Source of the DNA: Caryophanales bacterium
GTDB lineage: Bacteria > Bacillota_I > Bacilli_A > RF39 > UBA660
DNA: 6,463 nucleotides
Assembly: GCA_016282415.1 (NCBI GenBank)
Contig: JAEEKO010000050.1
Coordinates: forward strand, 1-6,463
Direction of reading: 5' to 3'
Below the pieces are notes generated by a model, which was not told where the DNA came from, ran no database searches, and saw nothing but the letters and a program-made list of their open reading frames with translations. Positions 1 through 6,439 of this stretch are shown here, piece after piece; positions within the stretch are counted from its first letter, which is position 1; each line of letters opens with the position of its first letter. The position numbers and the translations under genes are program-made.

Positions 1-129
1 TAGGCTTCAATTACTGGTACAGTAAATAATACTGTTCCTGGTACTTACAGAATATTATATGAAGTTGCCGACGAAGCAGGTAATGTTGCTACAGAAACTG
101 TAACAGTTGTTGTAACACCAAGTGAATAA
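1..129 (+). CDS. C-terminal fragment of a surface protein ending in a DUF5011-type Ig-like repeat
   Basis: The frame ending at the TAA at 127-129 encodes about 41 residues. They include GTVNNTVPGTYRILYEV, then DEAGN, then a run of alternating Thr/Val, and end in PSE. The pattern 'GT.....PGTY...Y.V.DEAGN.A....TV.V' is the last half of a bacterial Ig-like domain of the DUF5011/HYR-like kind, common as tandem repeats at the C-terminus of Gram-positive surface proteins. No LPXTG motif or membrane segment follows, so this protein is not sortase-anchored at its C-terminus. The start lies outside the window. The first codon in this frame (1-3) is TAG, a stop, so either the sequence edge is faulty or the gene is broken just upstream. 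The Ig-like reading is fairly sure; intactness is not. Confidence 0.6.
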
Positions 130-144
130 TATTTGAGGTACATT

Positions 145-150
145 TATAAT
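145..150 (+). promoter_or_regulatory. candidate -10 element (TATAAT) upstream of the operon
   Basis: A perfect TATAAT hexamer lies between the upstream stop codon and the stem-loop. A start of transcription about 7 bases downstream would put the stem-loop at 159-192 at the very 5' end of the mRNA. No convincing -35 exists at 16-18 bases: the bases at 122-127 are GTGAAT, and TTGAGG at 133-138 is only 6 bases away. No TGN extension is present. Such hexamers are common by chance in AT-rich DNA, so this is a weak call. Confidence 0.25.
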
Positions 151-158
151 TAACAATT

Positions 159-192
159 ATTAAGGAATAGTCGATTTTGATTATTCCTTAAT
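159..192 (+). terminator. 14-bp stem-loop: terminator of the upstream gene or 5' leader hairpin of the operon
   Basis: Arms 159-172 and 179-192 pair over 14 positions (ATTAAGGAATA with TATTCCTTAAT, extended by one G-U and two further pairs) around a six-base loop at 173-178. The stem is followed by TTATTAAT, a poor U tract, so termination may be leaky. It could end the upstream surface-protein gene. If the TATAAT at 145-150 is used, it would instead form a 5' cap-like hairpin just ahead of the ribosome site at 201-207. The hairpin itself is plainly there; its role is inference. Confidence 0.6.
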
Positions 193-211
193 TTATTAAT
201 GGGAGGACTTT

Positions 212-1285
212 ATGGAAACTGAAACTAAAAGTAAATTTCATTTTTTCAAAATTCGAAAAAAGACCATCATTATATTTTTGGTTACTTTTTTCATTACTGC
301 AGTTTTATTAGTTGCAACATACGCTTGGTTTTCAGCTTCATTAAACGTTAAAGTAAAGTTCTTTGATTTAAAAGTATCAACCGATACCGGATTATTTATT
401 TCATTAGATGGCGTTAATTTTTCTGATTCGATTGAAGTATCACTTGATTCGGTTATTAGAGATTTAAAAACTACTTATCCTAACCACACTAATCAATGGG
501 CGATCAACGGATTATGGTCAGTGTCTACTAATGGTATTCCTGATCCTAATTCAAGTAAGTTTGCCGTCTATGAAGGTGGAATGCGTAAGTATACCGATCG
601 CGTTCGTAAAGGGCAAAGATATTTAAATACTTATTTAGTTGATGAAAGTCAACCTAGTGAAGCCAGTAAGTTTGTAGCATTTGATGTTTTCTTTAAAAAT
701 GCTTCTGGTTCACCTAAAAAAGACAATTTATATATAAGTCCAATGACTTATATTGGGTTTGATGCTTCGGCATCACAAGAAACTATTGAAAACATGCAAG
801 ATATTTTAAATACATTACGTCTTGGTATTGTTAAGATAGGAGAAACATCTACCAAATCAGATGTTAAAACAATACAGAATTTACAATGTAATAATGAATG
901 TATGTCCGTTATTTATGAACCATATAGTTTAGATCATAATGAAGAATCGGTTAATGCTGTTGCGGGATTTAATATTAACATTCAAGATCAGACTTATGTT
1001 CCAACTTATGGGGTTATTAAAGAAGGAAGATATTTAGATCATAAGAGTGGTTTTGTTAACTCTGGAGTTAATTTAGATACGGAACATTTTGCATTACAAA
1101 AAACTATTTTCGAACAAGATTTTGAAGATCCAATATTCCAAGTTCCAAATGGTATAACTAAAGCTAGAGTTTATTTATGGATTGAGGGTCAAGATGTCGA
1201 TGCTCTAGAGGTATTCTCTGAAGGAGCACCAATCTATTTAAATTTAGAGTTTGATAAGGACTTAGCAGGATACGAGGGATTCTAG
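212..1285 (+). CDS. secreted surface protein with TasA/SipW-type leader (protein A)
   Basis: This 357-residue protein has a basic N-terminus with a KIRKK cluster (13-17), a hydrophobic segment at about 18-35 and a TYAWF box at 36-40, the arrangement of SipW-dependent signal peptides such as that of TasA. By analogy with TasA the cut would fall after Ala38. The mature part begins with 'TGLFISLDGVNFS', a pattern I associate with uncharacterised surface proteins of uncultured Bacilli. It continues with 'FVAFDVFFKN' near 155-164 and 'LRLGIVKIG' near 204-212, and ends with a distinctive 'WIEGQDVD' stretch at 323-330. The only cysteines are C226 and C230 (CX3C), likely a disulfide. There is no LPXTG or C-terminal anchor. 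The ATG at 212 is supported by GGGAGGA at 201-207. It is the first gene of the operon, and its stop codon overlaps the ribosome site of the next. The exact function is unknown; a structural surface or fibre role is inferred from leader and context. Confidence 0.85.
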   Translation: METETKSKFHFFKIRKKTIIIFLVTFFITAVLLVATYAWFSASLNVKVKFFDLKVSTDTGLFISLDGVNFSDSIEVSLDSVIRDLKTTYPNHTNQWAINGLWSVSTNGIPDPNSSKFAVYEGGMRKYTDRVRKGQRYLNTYLVDESQPSEASKFVAFDVFFKNASGSPKKDNLYISPMTYIGFDASASQETIENMQDILNTLRLGIVKIGETSTKSDVKTIQNLQCNNECMSVIYEPYSLDHNEESVNAVAGFNINIQDQTYVPTYGVIKEGRYLDHKSGFVNSGVNLDTEHFALQKTIFEQDFEDPIFQVPNGITKARVYLWIEGQDVDALEVFSEGAPIYLNLEFDKDLAGYEGF

Positions 1286-1291
1286 GAGGTG
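1284..1291 (+). promoter_or_regulatory. ribosome binding site overlapping the stop codon of protein A
   Basis: AGGAGGTG is a near-perfect Shine-Dalgarno sequence whose first two bases are the last two of the TAG stop at 1283-1285. It sits 4 bases before the ATG at 1296. Terminating ribosomes are right on the next start site, which favours translational coupling of A and B. Confidence 0.85.
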
Positions 1292-1295
1292 TGAT

Positions 1296-4200
1296 ATGAA
1301 AGCATTACGTAATAAAAAAGTAATAATTACTATTATTATTCTTTTTGTTGCTTTAATTCTTTCATATGTCATTCCTACCCTTGCTCGCTATAAAAGTCGT
1401 AATTTATTTGATAAGGGATCAGTATGGTCTGGACAAACTGCAACAAGTTATCGTAGTGGATCTGGAAGCCAAAATGATCCTTATATCATTTCTAATGCTG
1501 AAGAAATGGCTTTCTTAGCATCCGAATTAAATAATACAGATTATGAAGATACTTATTTTAAATTATCAAATAATATTATTATTAATGCCGGTGAATTTAA
1601 TTATCAAAATAATCTTATTGAGTATCAATTAAACAGCACAACCTATTACTTAAACGATAACGATTATTATGACAATACTACCTTTGAAGGAGAGAAGATT
1701 GGAACAATTAATCTATTTCCAACTTTAAGTAACTTTAAAGGGCATTTAAACGGCAATAATAAGATTATTTATGGTTATTATGGTAATAGTTCATTATTTG
1801 ATAATTTAAGTGGTAATATTGAAAATTTATATATTGAGAATGCTTTTGTTAATGCCACTGGTAATAATGCTATTTTTGCTAACGTTATTGATGGTGGAAC
1901 TGTATCAAAAGTATTAATTGATGGTAATATTATTAGTGCAGCAAATAATAGCCAAATGACCAGTGCTGATTTATTAACTAATTTCAATAGTGATGATACC
2001 TATGTTGCAGCATTTGCTAATTTTATTGAAGACTCAACCATTACTAATGTAATTAATCATGCTAATGTTTATGGATCATATCTAGGTAGTGGATTAGTAA
2101 CAAGATTTATTTCTTCAACCATTACTAATGCCTATAATACTGGTATTATTGATAGTGTTTTAAACACTACGATTGGAATTGTTGAGGGTGATTCAACTTT
2201 AACCAATTTATACACATCCGGAATTAACGATTCATTAATTGGAATCACTAATAATGCGACATTAGTTATTAGTAATTCCTTTATGATTAATAATCATCCT
2301 TTTATTACCGATGATATTAATAGTACAATAACTAGTTTGAACAATTACTTTTTATATCAAGATAATTCAATTACTGGTACATTAGCAACATCTAATGACC
2401 TAATTGATAATAATTACTTAACTAGTTACTTAGAACATACTAATGAAAATCCAAATAACATGTGGTTATTTGATAATTATAATGTACCAGTGCTTTATTT
2501 CGATGACATTGTAACTAAGAATGTAATCTTACATTTAGCATCAAATAGTTGGAATTCTTATTCACCTATTGTTGATAACTTACTATTTAATAACAATATC
2601 GTCTTTGCCATTGATGATGTGGATAACTTAAACCCAGTTACTAAATACTATTATATTAGTAATTCTGACCAAGTTATTAACTATCATGATTTAGCAAATG
2701 TTACATGGGAACCATACACTGATGTAGTAACAATCAGCAATGAAGGAACTTATATTATTTATGTTAAAACAATTGATAATAATTTAAATGAGCGTTATAT
2801 CAATTCTGAAGTATTAGTTCTTGATAAAACAAATCCAACTATTGATGTTTCTTTTAATAATAATCACTATACTAATGTTTCTAGTGATACAGTTCGTATT
2901 GCGAGCAACTTTAGTGTTACTGCTAGTGCTTCTGATACGATGACTGGTATCAAAGAGTTAGGATACTATATAAGTAGCACTGCTCTAAATGATTTAACTA
3001 ATGTTACATGGTTAGCTTATGAAAATCAAATTGATATTACTACACTAGGTAATTATCAAATTTATTTTAAAGCAGTTGATTATTCTGGTAACATAAGTTA
3101 CTCATCAACACCATTAATTAATTATAATGGTTATGTTGTATCTAACTTAAAACCTTTAGGATTAAATAGTGGCTCAACCATTAATAACTTATCCGCCATT
3201 AGTTTTGATGTTGATTATAATAATGGTAGCTTAGAAAATATTGATCATTATTTAACAAGTAATATTAACTTACCTAATGGTACAACTATAACATTAAAGA
3301 ATAGTGGAAAAGTTTATAAATATGCGATTAGTGCTAACGGAACTAGTTGCTTAAATAACTATTATTGTTATGACCTAACAGCATTTAAAGAAATTGGCCG
3401 TAGTGATAATACTTACTTTGTTAATGGTAATGTTGCAGATGAATCATTTGACGTTGTAGTTGACTTTAATAATGCAACAATTTCTAGTAATATTACTGAT
3501 ATTAAGATTAATATGGCTGGTAAAGTTGGTAATGACTTTGTTCGTTTACCAATTGATAATACCGGATTTAATATTAACGTTAATAGTGATGGTAGATTAT
3601 CTCATACCATTACAACCACTTATAACGGGAATCTAATTATTAATAGTAATAATACTTATCAAATTCCTATAAGTAGTATTGTTGATCTAAGAACTAATCA
3701 AGATACAGCTTATTATGATAAGAAAATTGGTATTGCATTAAGTTTTGTTGATGCAAATTCCCAAGTAAGATCAGATTTATTTAAAAATGTTATTGTAACT
3801 ATGGATAACCAAGAGTATTATGCTGATTCTGATAATGTTATTCGTATTAATTTAAATCGTAATACGAGTGTTAATAAAACTATTAATATTATTACTAGTG
3901 ATGGTAATAACTTAGCAAGTAGCACGGGATATTTAAAAATTACTGGTTATGCATCATATGATGGTTTATTTAATCCATTAAATAGCACTAGTGATTTACT
4001 AATTCCATATGTAATTAATGATAATTCTTACTACGCTGATTATAGTTTTGATGTATCACTTGATAGTGCATCTCAAATTATTAATAAAGGTGAGACCGCA
4101 TCATTAGCATTTGGTATTGCTGTAAGTGATATTGCTAATCCAAATATTCGTGTATCAATGTATCAAAAAACCAATAATACAGCATTTAATCAAGATTATA

Positions 4201-4412
4201 CAATTATTGATATGCAAACTTATACGAGTGCAACATTAAATGCAGCTCGTGCCAATTATTATTATGTTAATCGTAGTATTAACATCAATAATGTCTTTAC
4301 ATACGAACTTAATACCACGAATTTAAGTCGATCTTTATATCGTTTTAGTTTTGATTTATATGATGGTGATAAGAAAGTTACAACAATTAATAAATATATA
4401 ATTGTTAGATAG
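1296..4412 (+). CDS. large multidomain surface protein: beta-helix/GLUG-like, two Ig-like domains, unassigned tail (protein B)
   Basis: This 1038-residue protein opens with a basic tip, a hydrophobic segment at about 9-27 and a TLARY box at 28-32, a divergent form of the SipW-type leader. Residues 54-75 (SGSGSQNDPYIISNAEEMAFLA) match the usual entry into GLUG-type beta-helix regions of bacterial surface proteins. Residues about 130-330 repeat 'STITN/STLTN' rungs at 247, 274 and 300, as in a right-handed beta-helix. Two tandem Ig-like domains follow, about 405-510 and 511-605. Each carries 'NVTW..Y' (W471 and W572, 101 residues apart) and a 'G.Y.IY.K..D..N' strand, similar to OmpL47-type or other bacterial Ig-like repeats. 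The remaining 430 residues are Asn/Ser/Thr-rich beta-type sequence that I do not recognise. Only two cysteines exist, C685 and C691. No LPXTG, repeats for wall binding or C-terminal membrane segment is visible. It is probably an adhesin or the large component of the surface structure; that role is inferred. Confidence 0.85.
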   Translation: MKALRNKKVIITIIILFVALILSYVIPTLARYKSRNLFDKGSVWSGQTATSYRSGSGSQNDPYIISNAEEMAFLASELNNTDYEDTYFKLSNNIIINAGEFNYQNNLIEYQLNSTTYYLNDNDYYDNTTFEGEKIGTINLFPTLSNFKGHLNGNNKIIYGYYGNSSLFDNLSGNIENLYIENAFVNATGNNAIFANVIDGGTVSKVLIDGNIISAANNSQMTSADLLTNFNSDDTYVAAFANFIEDSTITNVINHANVYGSYLGSGLVTRFISSTITNAYNTGIIDSVLNTTIGIVEGDSTLTNLYTSGINDSLIGITNNATLVISNSFMINNHPFITDDINSTITSLNNYFLYQDNSITGTLATSNDLIDNNYLTSYLEHTNENPNNMWLFDNYNVPVLYFDDIVTKNVILHLASNSWNSYSPIVDNLLFNNNIVFAIDDVDNLNPVTKYYYISNSDQVINYHDLANVTWEPYTDVVTISNEGTYIIYVKTIDNNLNERYINSEVLVLDKTNPTIDVSFNNNHYTNVSSDTVRIASNFSVTASASDTMTGIKELGYYISSTALNDLTNVTWLAYENQIDITTLGNYQIYFKAVDYSGNISYSSTPLINYNGYVVSNLKPLGLNSGSTINNLSAISFDVDYNNGSLENIDHYLTSNINLPNGTTITLKNSGKVYKYAISANGTSCLNNYYCYDLTAFKEIGRSDNTYFVNGNVADESFDVVVDFNNATISSNITDIKINMAGKVGNDFVRLPIDNTGFNINVNSDGRLSHTITTTYNGNLIINSNNTYQIPISSIVDLRTNQDTAYYDKKIGIALSFVDANSQVRSDLFKNVIVTMDNQEYYADSDNVIRINLNRNTSVNKTINIITSDGNNLASSTGYLKITGYASYDGLFNPLNSTSDLLIPYVINDNSYYADYSFDVSLDSASQIINKGETASLAFGIAVSDIANPNIRVSMYQKTNNTAFNQDYTIIDMQTYTSATLNAARANYYYVNRSININNVFTYELNTTNLSRSLYRFSFDLYDGDKKVTTINKYIIVR
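2034..2130 (+). repeat. 81-bp-spaced repeat in the beta-helix region of protein B
   Basis: The 16-mer TCAACCATTACTAATG occurs at 2034-2049 and again at 2115-2130, exactly 81 bases (27 codons) apart, encoding STITN each time. A related TCAACTTTAACCAAT (STLTN) follows at 2193-2207. The spacing fits one coil of a beta-helix, and the base-level identity of the first two copies suggests duplication of a coil. Confidence 0.6.
2514..3110 (+). repeat. two tandem Ig-like domain repeats in protein B
   Basis: Two domains of about 100 residues share 'DL(A/T)NVTW..Y' followed by a 'G.Y.IY.K..D' strand. The 12-mer AATGTTACATGG is identical at 2697-2708 and 3000-3011, a 303-base period. The boundaries are approximate, taken from the end of the beta-helix part (residue about 407) to the end of the second domain (residue about 605). 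Confidence 0.6.
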
Positions 4413-4426
4413 AAAGGAGTATTAAT

Positions 4427-4960
4427 ATGAAATCTAAAATTGTGATTATTTTAGTAGTTTTATCATTGACCGTTTTAGGTGCCGGTGTGACTTATTCATA
4501 CTTTGTTGCTAATAAAAATGGATCTACTGGAACTAACGATATTGCTAAATTCATCTTTAATAATACAGTTTCAGATTCATTAAATATTCCTTTACTTGAT
4601 TTCAAACCGGGAGATATTAAAACGTATGATTTTAAAATAAGTAACAGTGATGAGGAATTAGAAAAAGTTAGTGATGTAACTATTGATTATGAGTTAACAA
4701 TTCTAACACCACACTATATTCCACTTATTATTGAACTTTATAAAGATGATACCCTTTTAATGACCTGTGATGAAAACAAAACTCGTAATGAAAACAACGA
4801 ACTTGTTTGTAAGACTCCAATTCAAGAATTAATATATGAAGAAGAAAGTGAAGATAATTATCAGTTAAAAGTAACATTTGATAGTACTTATAATACTGAG
4901 GAATATGCTAACTTAATTGATTATATTAATATTGAAATTAAGAGTTACCAGAAAGTATAG
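4427..4960 (+). CDS. TasA/camelysin-like secreted protein (protein C)
   Basis: This 177-residue protein has the build of the TasA/camelysin family: a short basic tip, a hydrophobic segment at about 5-21 ending in Gly-rich 'GAGV', the TYSYF box at 22-26, then a compact beta-rich domain. Family-like features are 'AKFIF' soon after the leader, 'DFKPGDIKTYDFKISN' (58-73), the 'YELTI' and 'LIIELYKDD' strands and a C-terminal strand ending in 'INIEIKSYQ'. In TasA this fold polymerises into biofilm fibres after SipW cuts the leader; the same fate here is inference. Cut after Ser24 would be expected by analogy. Two cysteines, C114 and C128, could form a disulfide across a hairpin, as the surrounding segment is highly polar. 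The ATG is preceded by AAAGGAG at 4413-4419, directly after the stop of protein B. It is the smallest of the secreted set and a candidate fibre subunit. Confidence 0.85.
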   Translation: MKSKIVIILVVLSLTVLGAGVTYSYFVANKNGSTGTNDIAKFIFNNTVSDSLNIPLLDFKPGDIKTYDFKISNSDEELEKVSDVTIDYELTILTPHYIPLIIELYKDDTLLMTCDENKTRNENNELVCKTPIQELIYEEESEDNYQLKVTFDSTYNTEEYANLIDYINIEIKSYQKV

Positions 4961-4965
4961 GTGAT
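4959..4965 (+). promoter_or_regulatory. ribosome binding site overlapping the stop codon of protein C
   Basis: AGGTGAT begins inside the TAG stop at 4958-4960 and sits 3 bases before the ATG at 4969. It matches the 3' half of the consensus AGGAGGTGAT, so it is a shifted but good site. As with A and B, the overlap favours coupled translation of C and D. Confidence 0.7.
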
Positions 4966-4968
4966 TAG

Positions 4969-5847
4969 ATGACAAAGAAAAATAAGATATTAATAATAGT
5001 TATTACTCTAATCATCGCTGTAACAATCACTGGTGTTGCAACATTTTCTAGATATATCAAAGATTCTTTATATAATTATTATTTAGAATCGCATGGTTTC
5101 TATTTATCTAGTGAAGAACTAGGAAATAATAAAGTTAATACCAATATGTTATGGGATGGTAACCAAGTTTATTTTGGAGTGAATAATTTTATTAATAAGA
5201 GTTCAATAACTGATTACGATATTGATTATACTGTATCATGTTCAGTAGTAGATAATCCTGATTTAATATGTTCTCTTAATGGAGAGAACAAATCAGTGCT
5301 TACATTAAAGTTAAATCATGATGAACATTGTATTGATGAAGTAAATGAACACAATGTTGCTAGTTATGATAAAGATAACTGTATTAGTAACGATTATACT
5401 TGGAAAAATCATCAAGTAACTGATCAGATTTATTTTGAAGTTACTGATCGAAATGATAATCCGATTACCGATGCTAATATCATGATTACGGTTCGTTCTA
5501 CTGCTCCTTATCAAAAGGAATTAACGGGAACATTTAAACTTCATAAAGTAGCAGTTAGTAATCAAGCCATAACGTATGAAGTAAGAAATCAAGATTTATA
5601 TCATGAGTTAGTACTAACTAATCATAGTGATGAAAATAAGTGTGTTTTAGTATCTTTTGATAGTACAACTCGTATTTTATTAGATGATGATACTCTAACT
5701 AATCAGATAACTGATAATAATGGTTATGTTAATAGTTTTAAAGTTACCATTAATAGTTTGAATAATAAAAAAATATCTCTATATAGTAAGACAACATTAA
5801 ATAATGACTTTACAGATATTACTGTAACTGAATCTAATGGTTGTTGA
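4969..5847 (+). CDS. TasA/camelysin-like secreted protein with six cysteines (protein D)
   Basis: This 292-residue protein has a basic tip (KKNK), a hydrophobic segment at about 7-24 and a TFSRY box at 25-29, again a SipW-type leader. Just after it, 'HGFYLSSEELG' followed by 'LWDGNQVYF' and 'ITDYDIDYTVSC' recalls the start of TasA/camelysin-like domains. It is longer than a single such domain (protein C is 177 residues), so a second beta-rich domain at about 165-292 is likely; I cannot name it. The cysteines are C91, C101, C121, C138, C225 and C292, three possible disulfides, with C292 the very last residue. The part around C121-C138 is rich in His, Asp and Glu, a possible metal site, which is only a guess. 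No wall anchor is present. The gene ends in TGA. It lies 8 bases after protein C and 52 bases before the peptidase-like gene, and probably supplies another component of the same surface structure. Confidence 0.8.
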   Translation: MTKKNKILIIVITLIIAVTITGVATFSRYIKDSLYNYYLESHGFYLSSEELGNNKVNTNMLWDGNQVYFGVNNFINKSSITDYDIDYTVSCSVVDNPDLICSLNGENKSVLTLKLNHDEHCIDEVNEHNVASYDKDNCISNDYTWKNHQVTDQIYFEVTDRNDNPITDANIMITVRSTAPYQKELTGTFKLHKVAVSNQAITYEVRNQDLYHELVLTNHSDENKCVLVSFDSTTRILLDDDTLTNQITDNNGYVNSFKVTINSLNNKKISLYSKTTLNNDFTDITVTESNGC

Positions 5848-5887
5848 TTATTAAATACAATTATGGTAACATTATTTTAGAGTAGAT

Positions 5888-5896
5888 AAGGCGGTG
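5888..5896 (+). promoter_or_regulatory. ribosome binding site that sets the start of the peptidase-like gene
   Basis: AAGGCGGTG differs from AAGGAGGTG at one base and lies 3 bases before the ATG at 5900. The in-frame GTG at 5894-5896 is part of this site, so it cannot be the start; the protein begins at the ATG. Confidence 0.75.
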
Positions 5897-5899
5897 TTT

Positions 5900-6439
5900 A
5901 TGAAGGCTTTTAAAATAATTAAACGTGTAGTAGTAGGTATTCTACTAGCAATATTCTTAGCTTTTACAATTACATTAACAATTATGATTTTAAATCACAA
6001 TCAATATGGTTTAACCCAATTTGATGATATGACGATGTTAGTAATTAAAAAGAACTTTGCATCTGACAAATATAAAAGAGGTTCTTTAGTATTTGTTGAA
6101 AATAAGAAGATTACTGATTATAAAGTTGGTGAAGATATCTTTACGTACCATTTAGATGGTCAAGGTGGAGTTAATATTCAATATGGAATTGTCGGACAAG
6201 TACATCCAGAAGATAAAGCCATTACTTTTGAAAATGGTGAAACATACTCAGAAGAATTTATTATGGGTACTGGTTCTAAGAAGTATGATAAGATTGGAAC
6301 ATATTATTCATTAATTACTTCAAAATGGGGATTCTTATTCTTAATATTAGTTCCTAACTTCTTTATTTTCGTATATCAATTATATACATTAATTATTGAA
6401 ATAAAATTCCGTAAGGATGATGAAATTGAAAACTCTTAA
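5900..6439 (+). CDS. SipW/ER-type signal peptidase-like membrane protein, apparently lacking catalytic residues (protein E)
   Basis: This 179-residue protein has a basic N-terminus, a membrane segment at about 10-31, an outside domain and a second membrane segment at about 143-166 with a charged cytoplasmic tail. That is the topology and size of SipW (family S26B), which cuts TasA-type leaders, and it fits its neighbours. Residues 46-61 (MLVIKKNFASDKYKRG) line up without gaps on the family's 'MLVVLSGSMEPTFKRG' type motif, followed by 'SLVFVE' and 'YKVGEDIFTY' matching the next family boxes. 'KIGTYYSLITSKWGFLF' matches the conserved end of the domain. However, the catalytic Ser position is Phe53, the 'HRIV' box reads 'YGIV' (Tyr95), and the 'KGDAN' box is missing. 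Ser55 is two positions off. There is no cysteine. It is either an inactive pseudopeptidase or a divergent enzyme. The family outline is fairly certain, the activity is not. Confidence 0.8.
   Translation: MKAFKIIKRVVVGILLAIFLAFTITLTIMILNHNQYGLTQFDDMTMLVIKKNFASDKYKRGSLVFVENKKITDYKVGEDIFTYHLDGQGGVNIQYGIVGQVHPEDKAITFENGETYSEEFIMGTGSKKYDKIGTYYSLITSKWGFLFLILVPNFFIFVYQLYTLIIEIKFRKDDEIENS

Noticed and set aside
1778..1987. A 69-codon open frame on the minus strand inside gene B
   Set aside because: It lies wholly within the strongly supported beta-helix coding region, and its translation is only a hydrophobic by-product of the Asn/Ile-rich codons.
6..2381. 16-base identity TTCAATTACTGGTACA at 6-21 and 2366-2381
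   Set aside because: Both encode SITGT in unrelated protein contexts, with no flanking similarity; it looks like shared amino-acid use in AT-rich DNA, not a mobile or recombination site.
5311..5514. A 67-codon open frame on the minus strand inside gene D
   Set aside because: It is antisense to a supported gene, Ile-rich and low-complexity, with no recognisable family.
5856..5861. TACAAT as -10 of an internal promoter for the peptidase-like gene
   Set aside because: No -35-like hexamer at 16-18 bases; the nearest TTG-type hexamer (5841-5846) is only 9 bases away.
5845..5880. TGA read as Trp (Mollicutes code), extending protein D by 12 codons
   Set aside because: All Trp codons I checked in the window are TGG and no gene has an internal TGA, which would be unlikely in a low-G+C genome using TGA for Trp.
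5894..5899. GTG at 5894 as start of the peptidase-like gene
   Set aside because: The GTG is part of the ribosome site AAGGCGGTG; the ATG at 5900 has the proper spacing.
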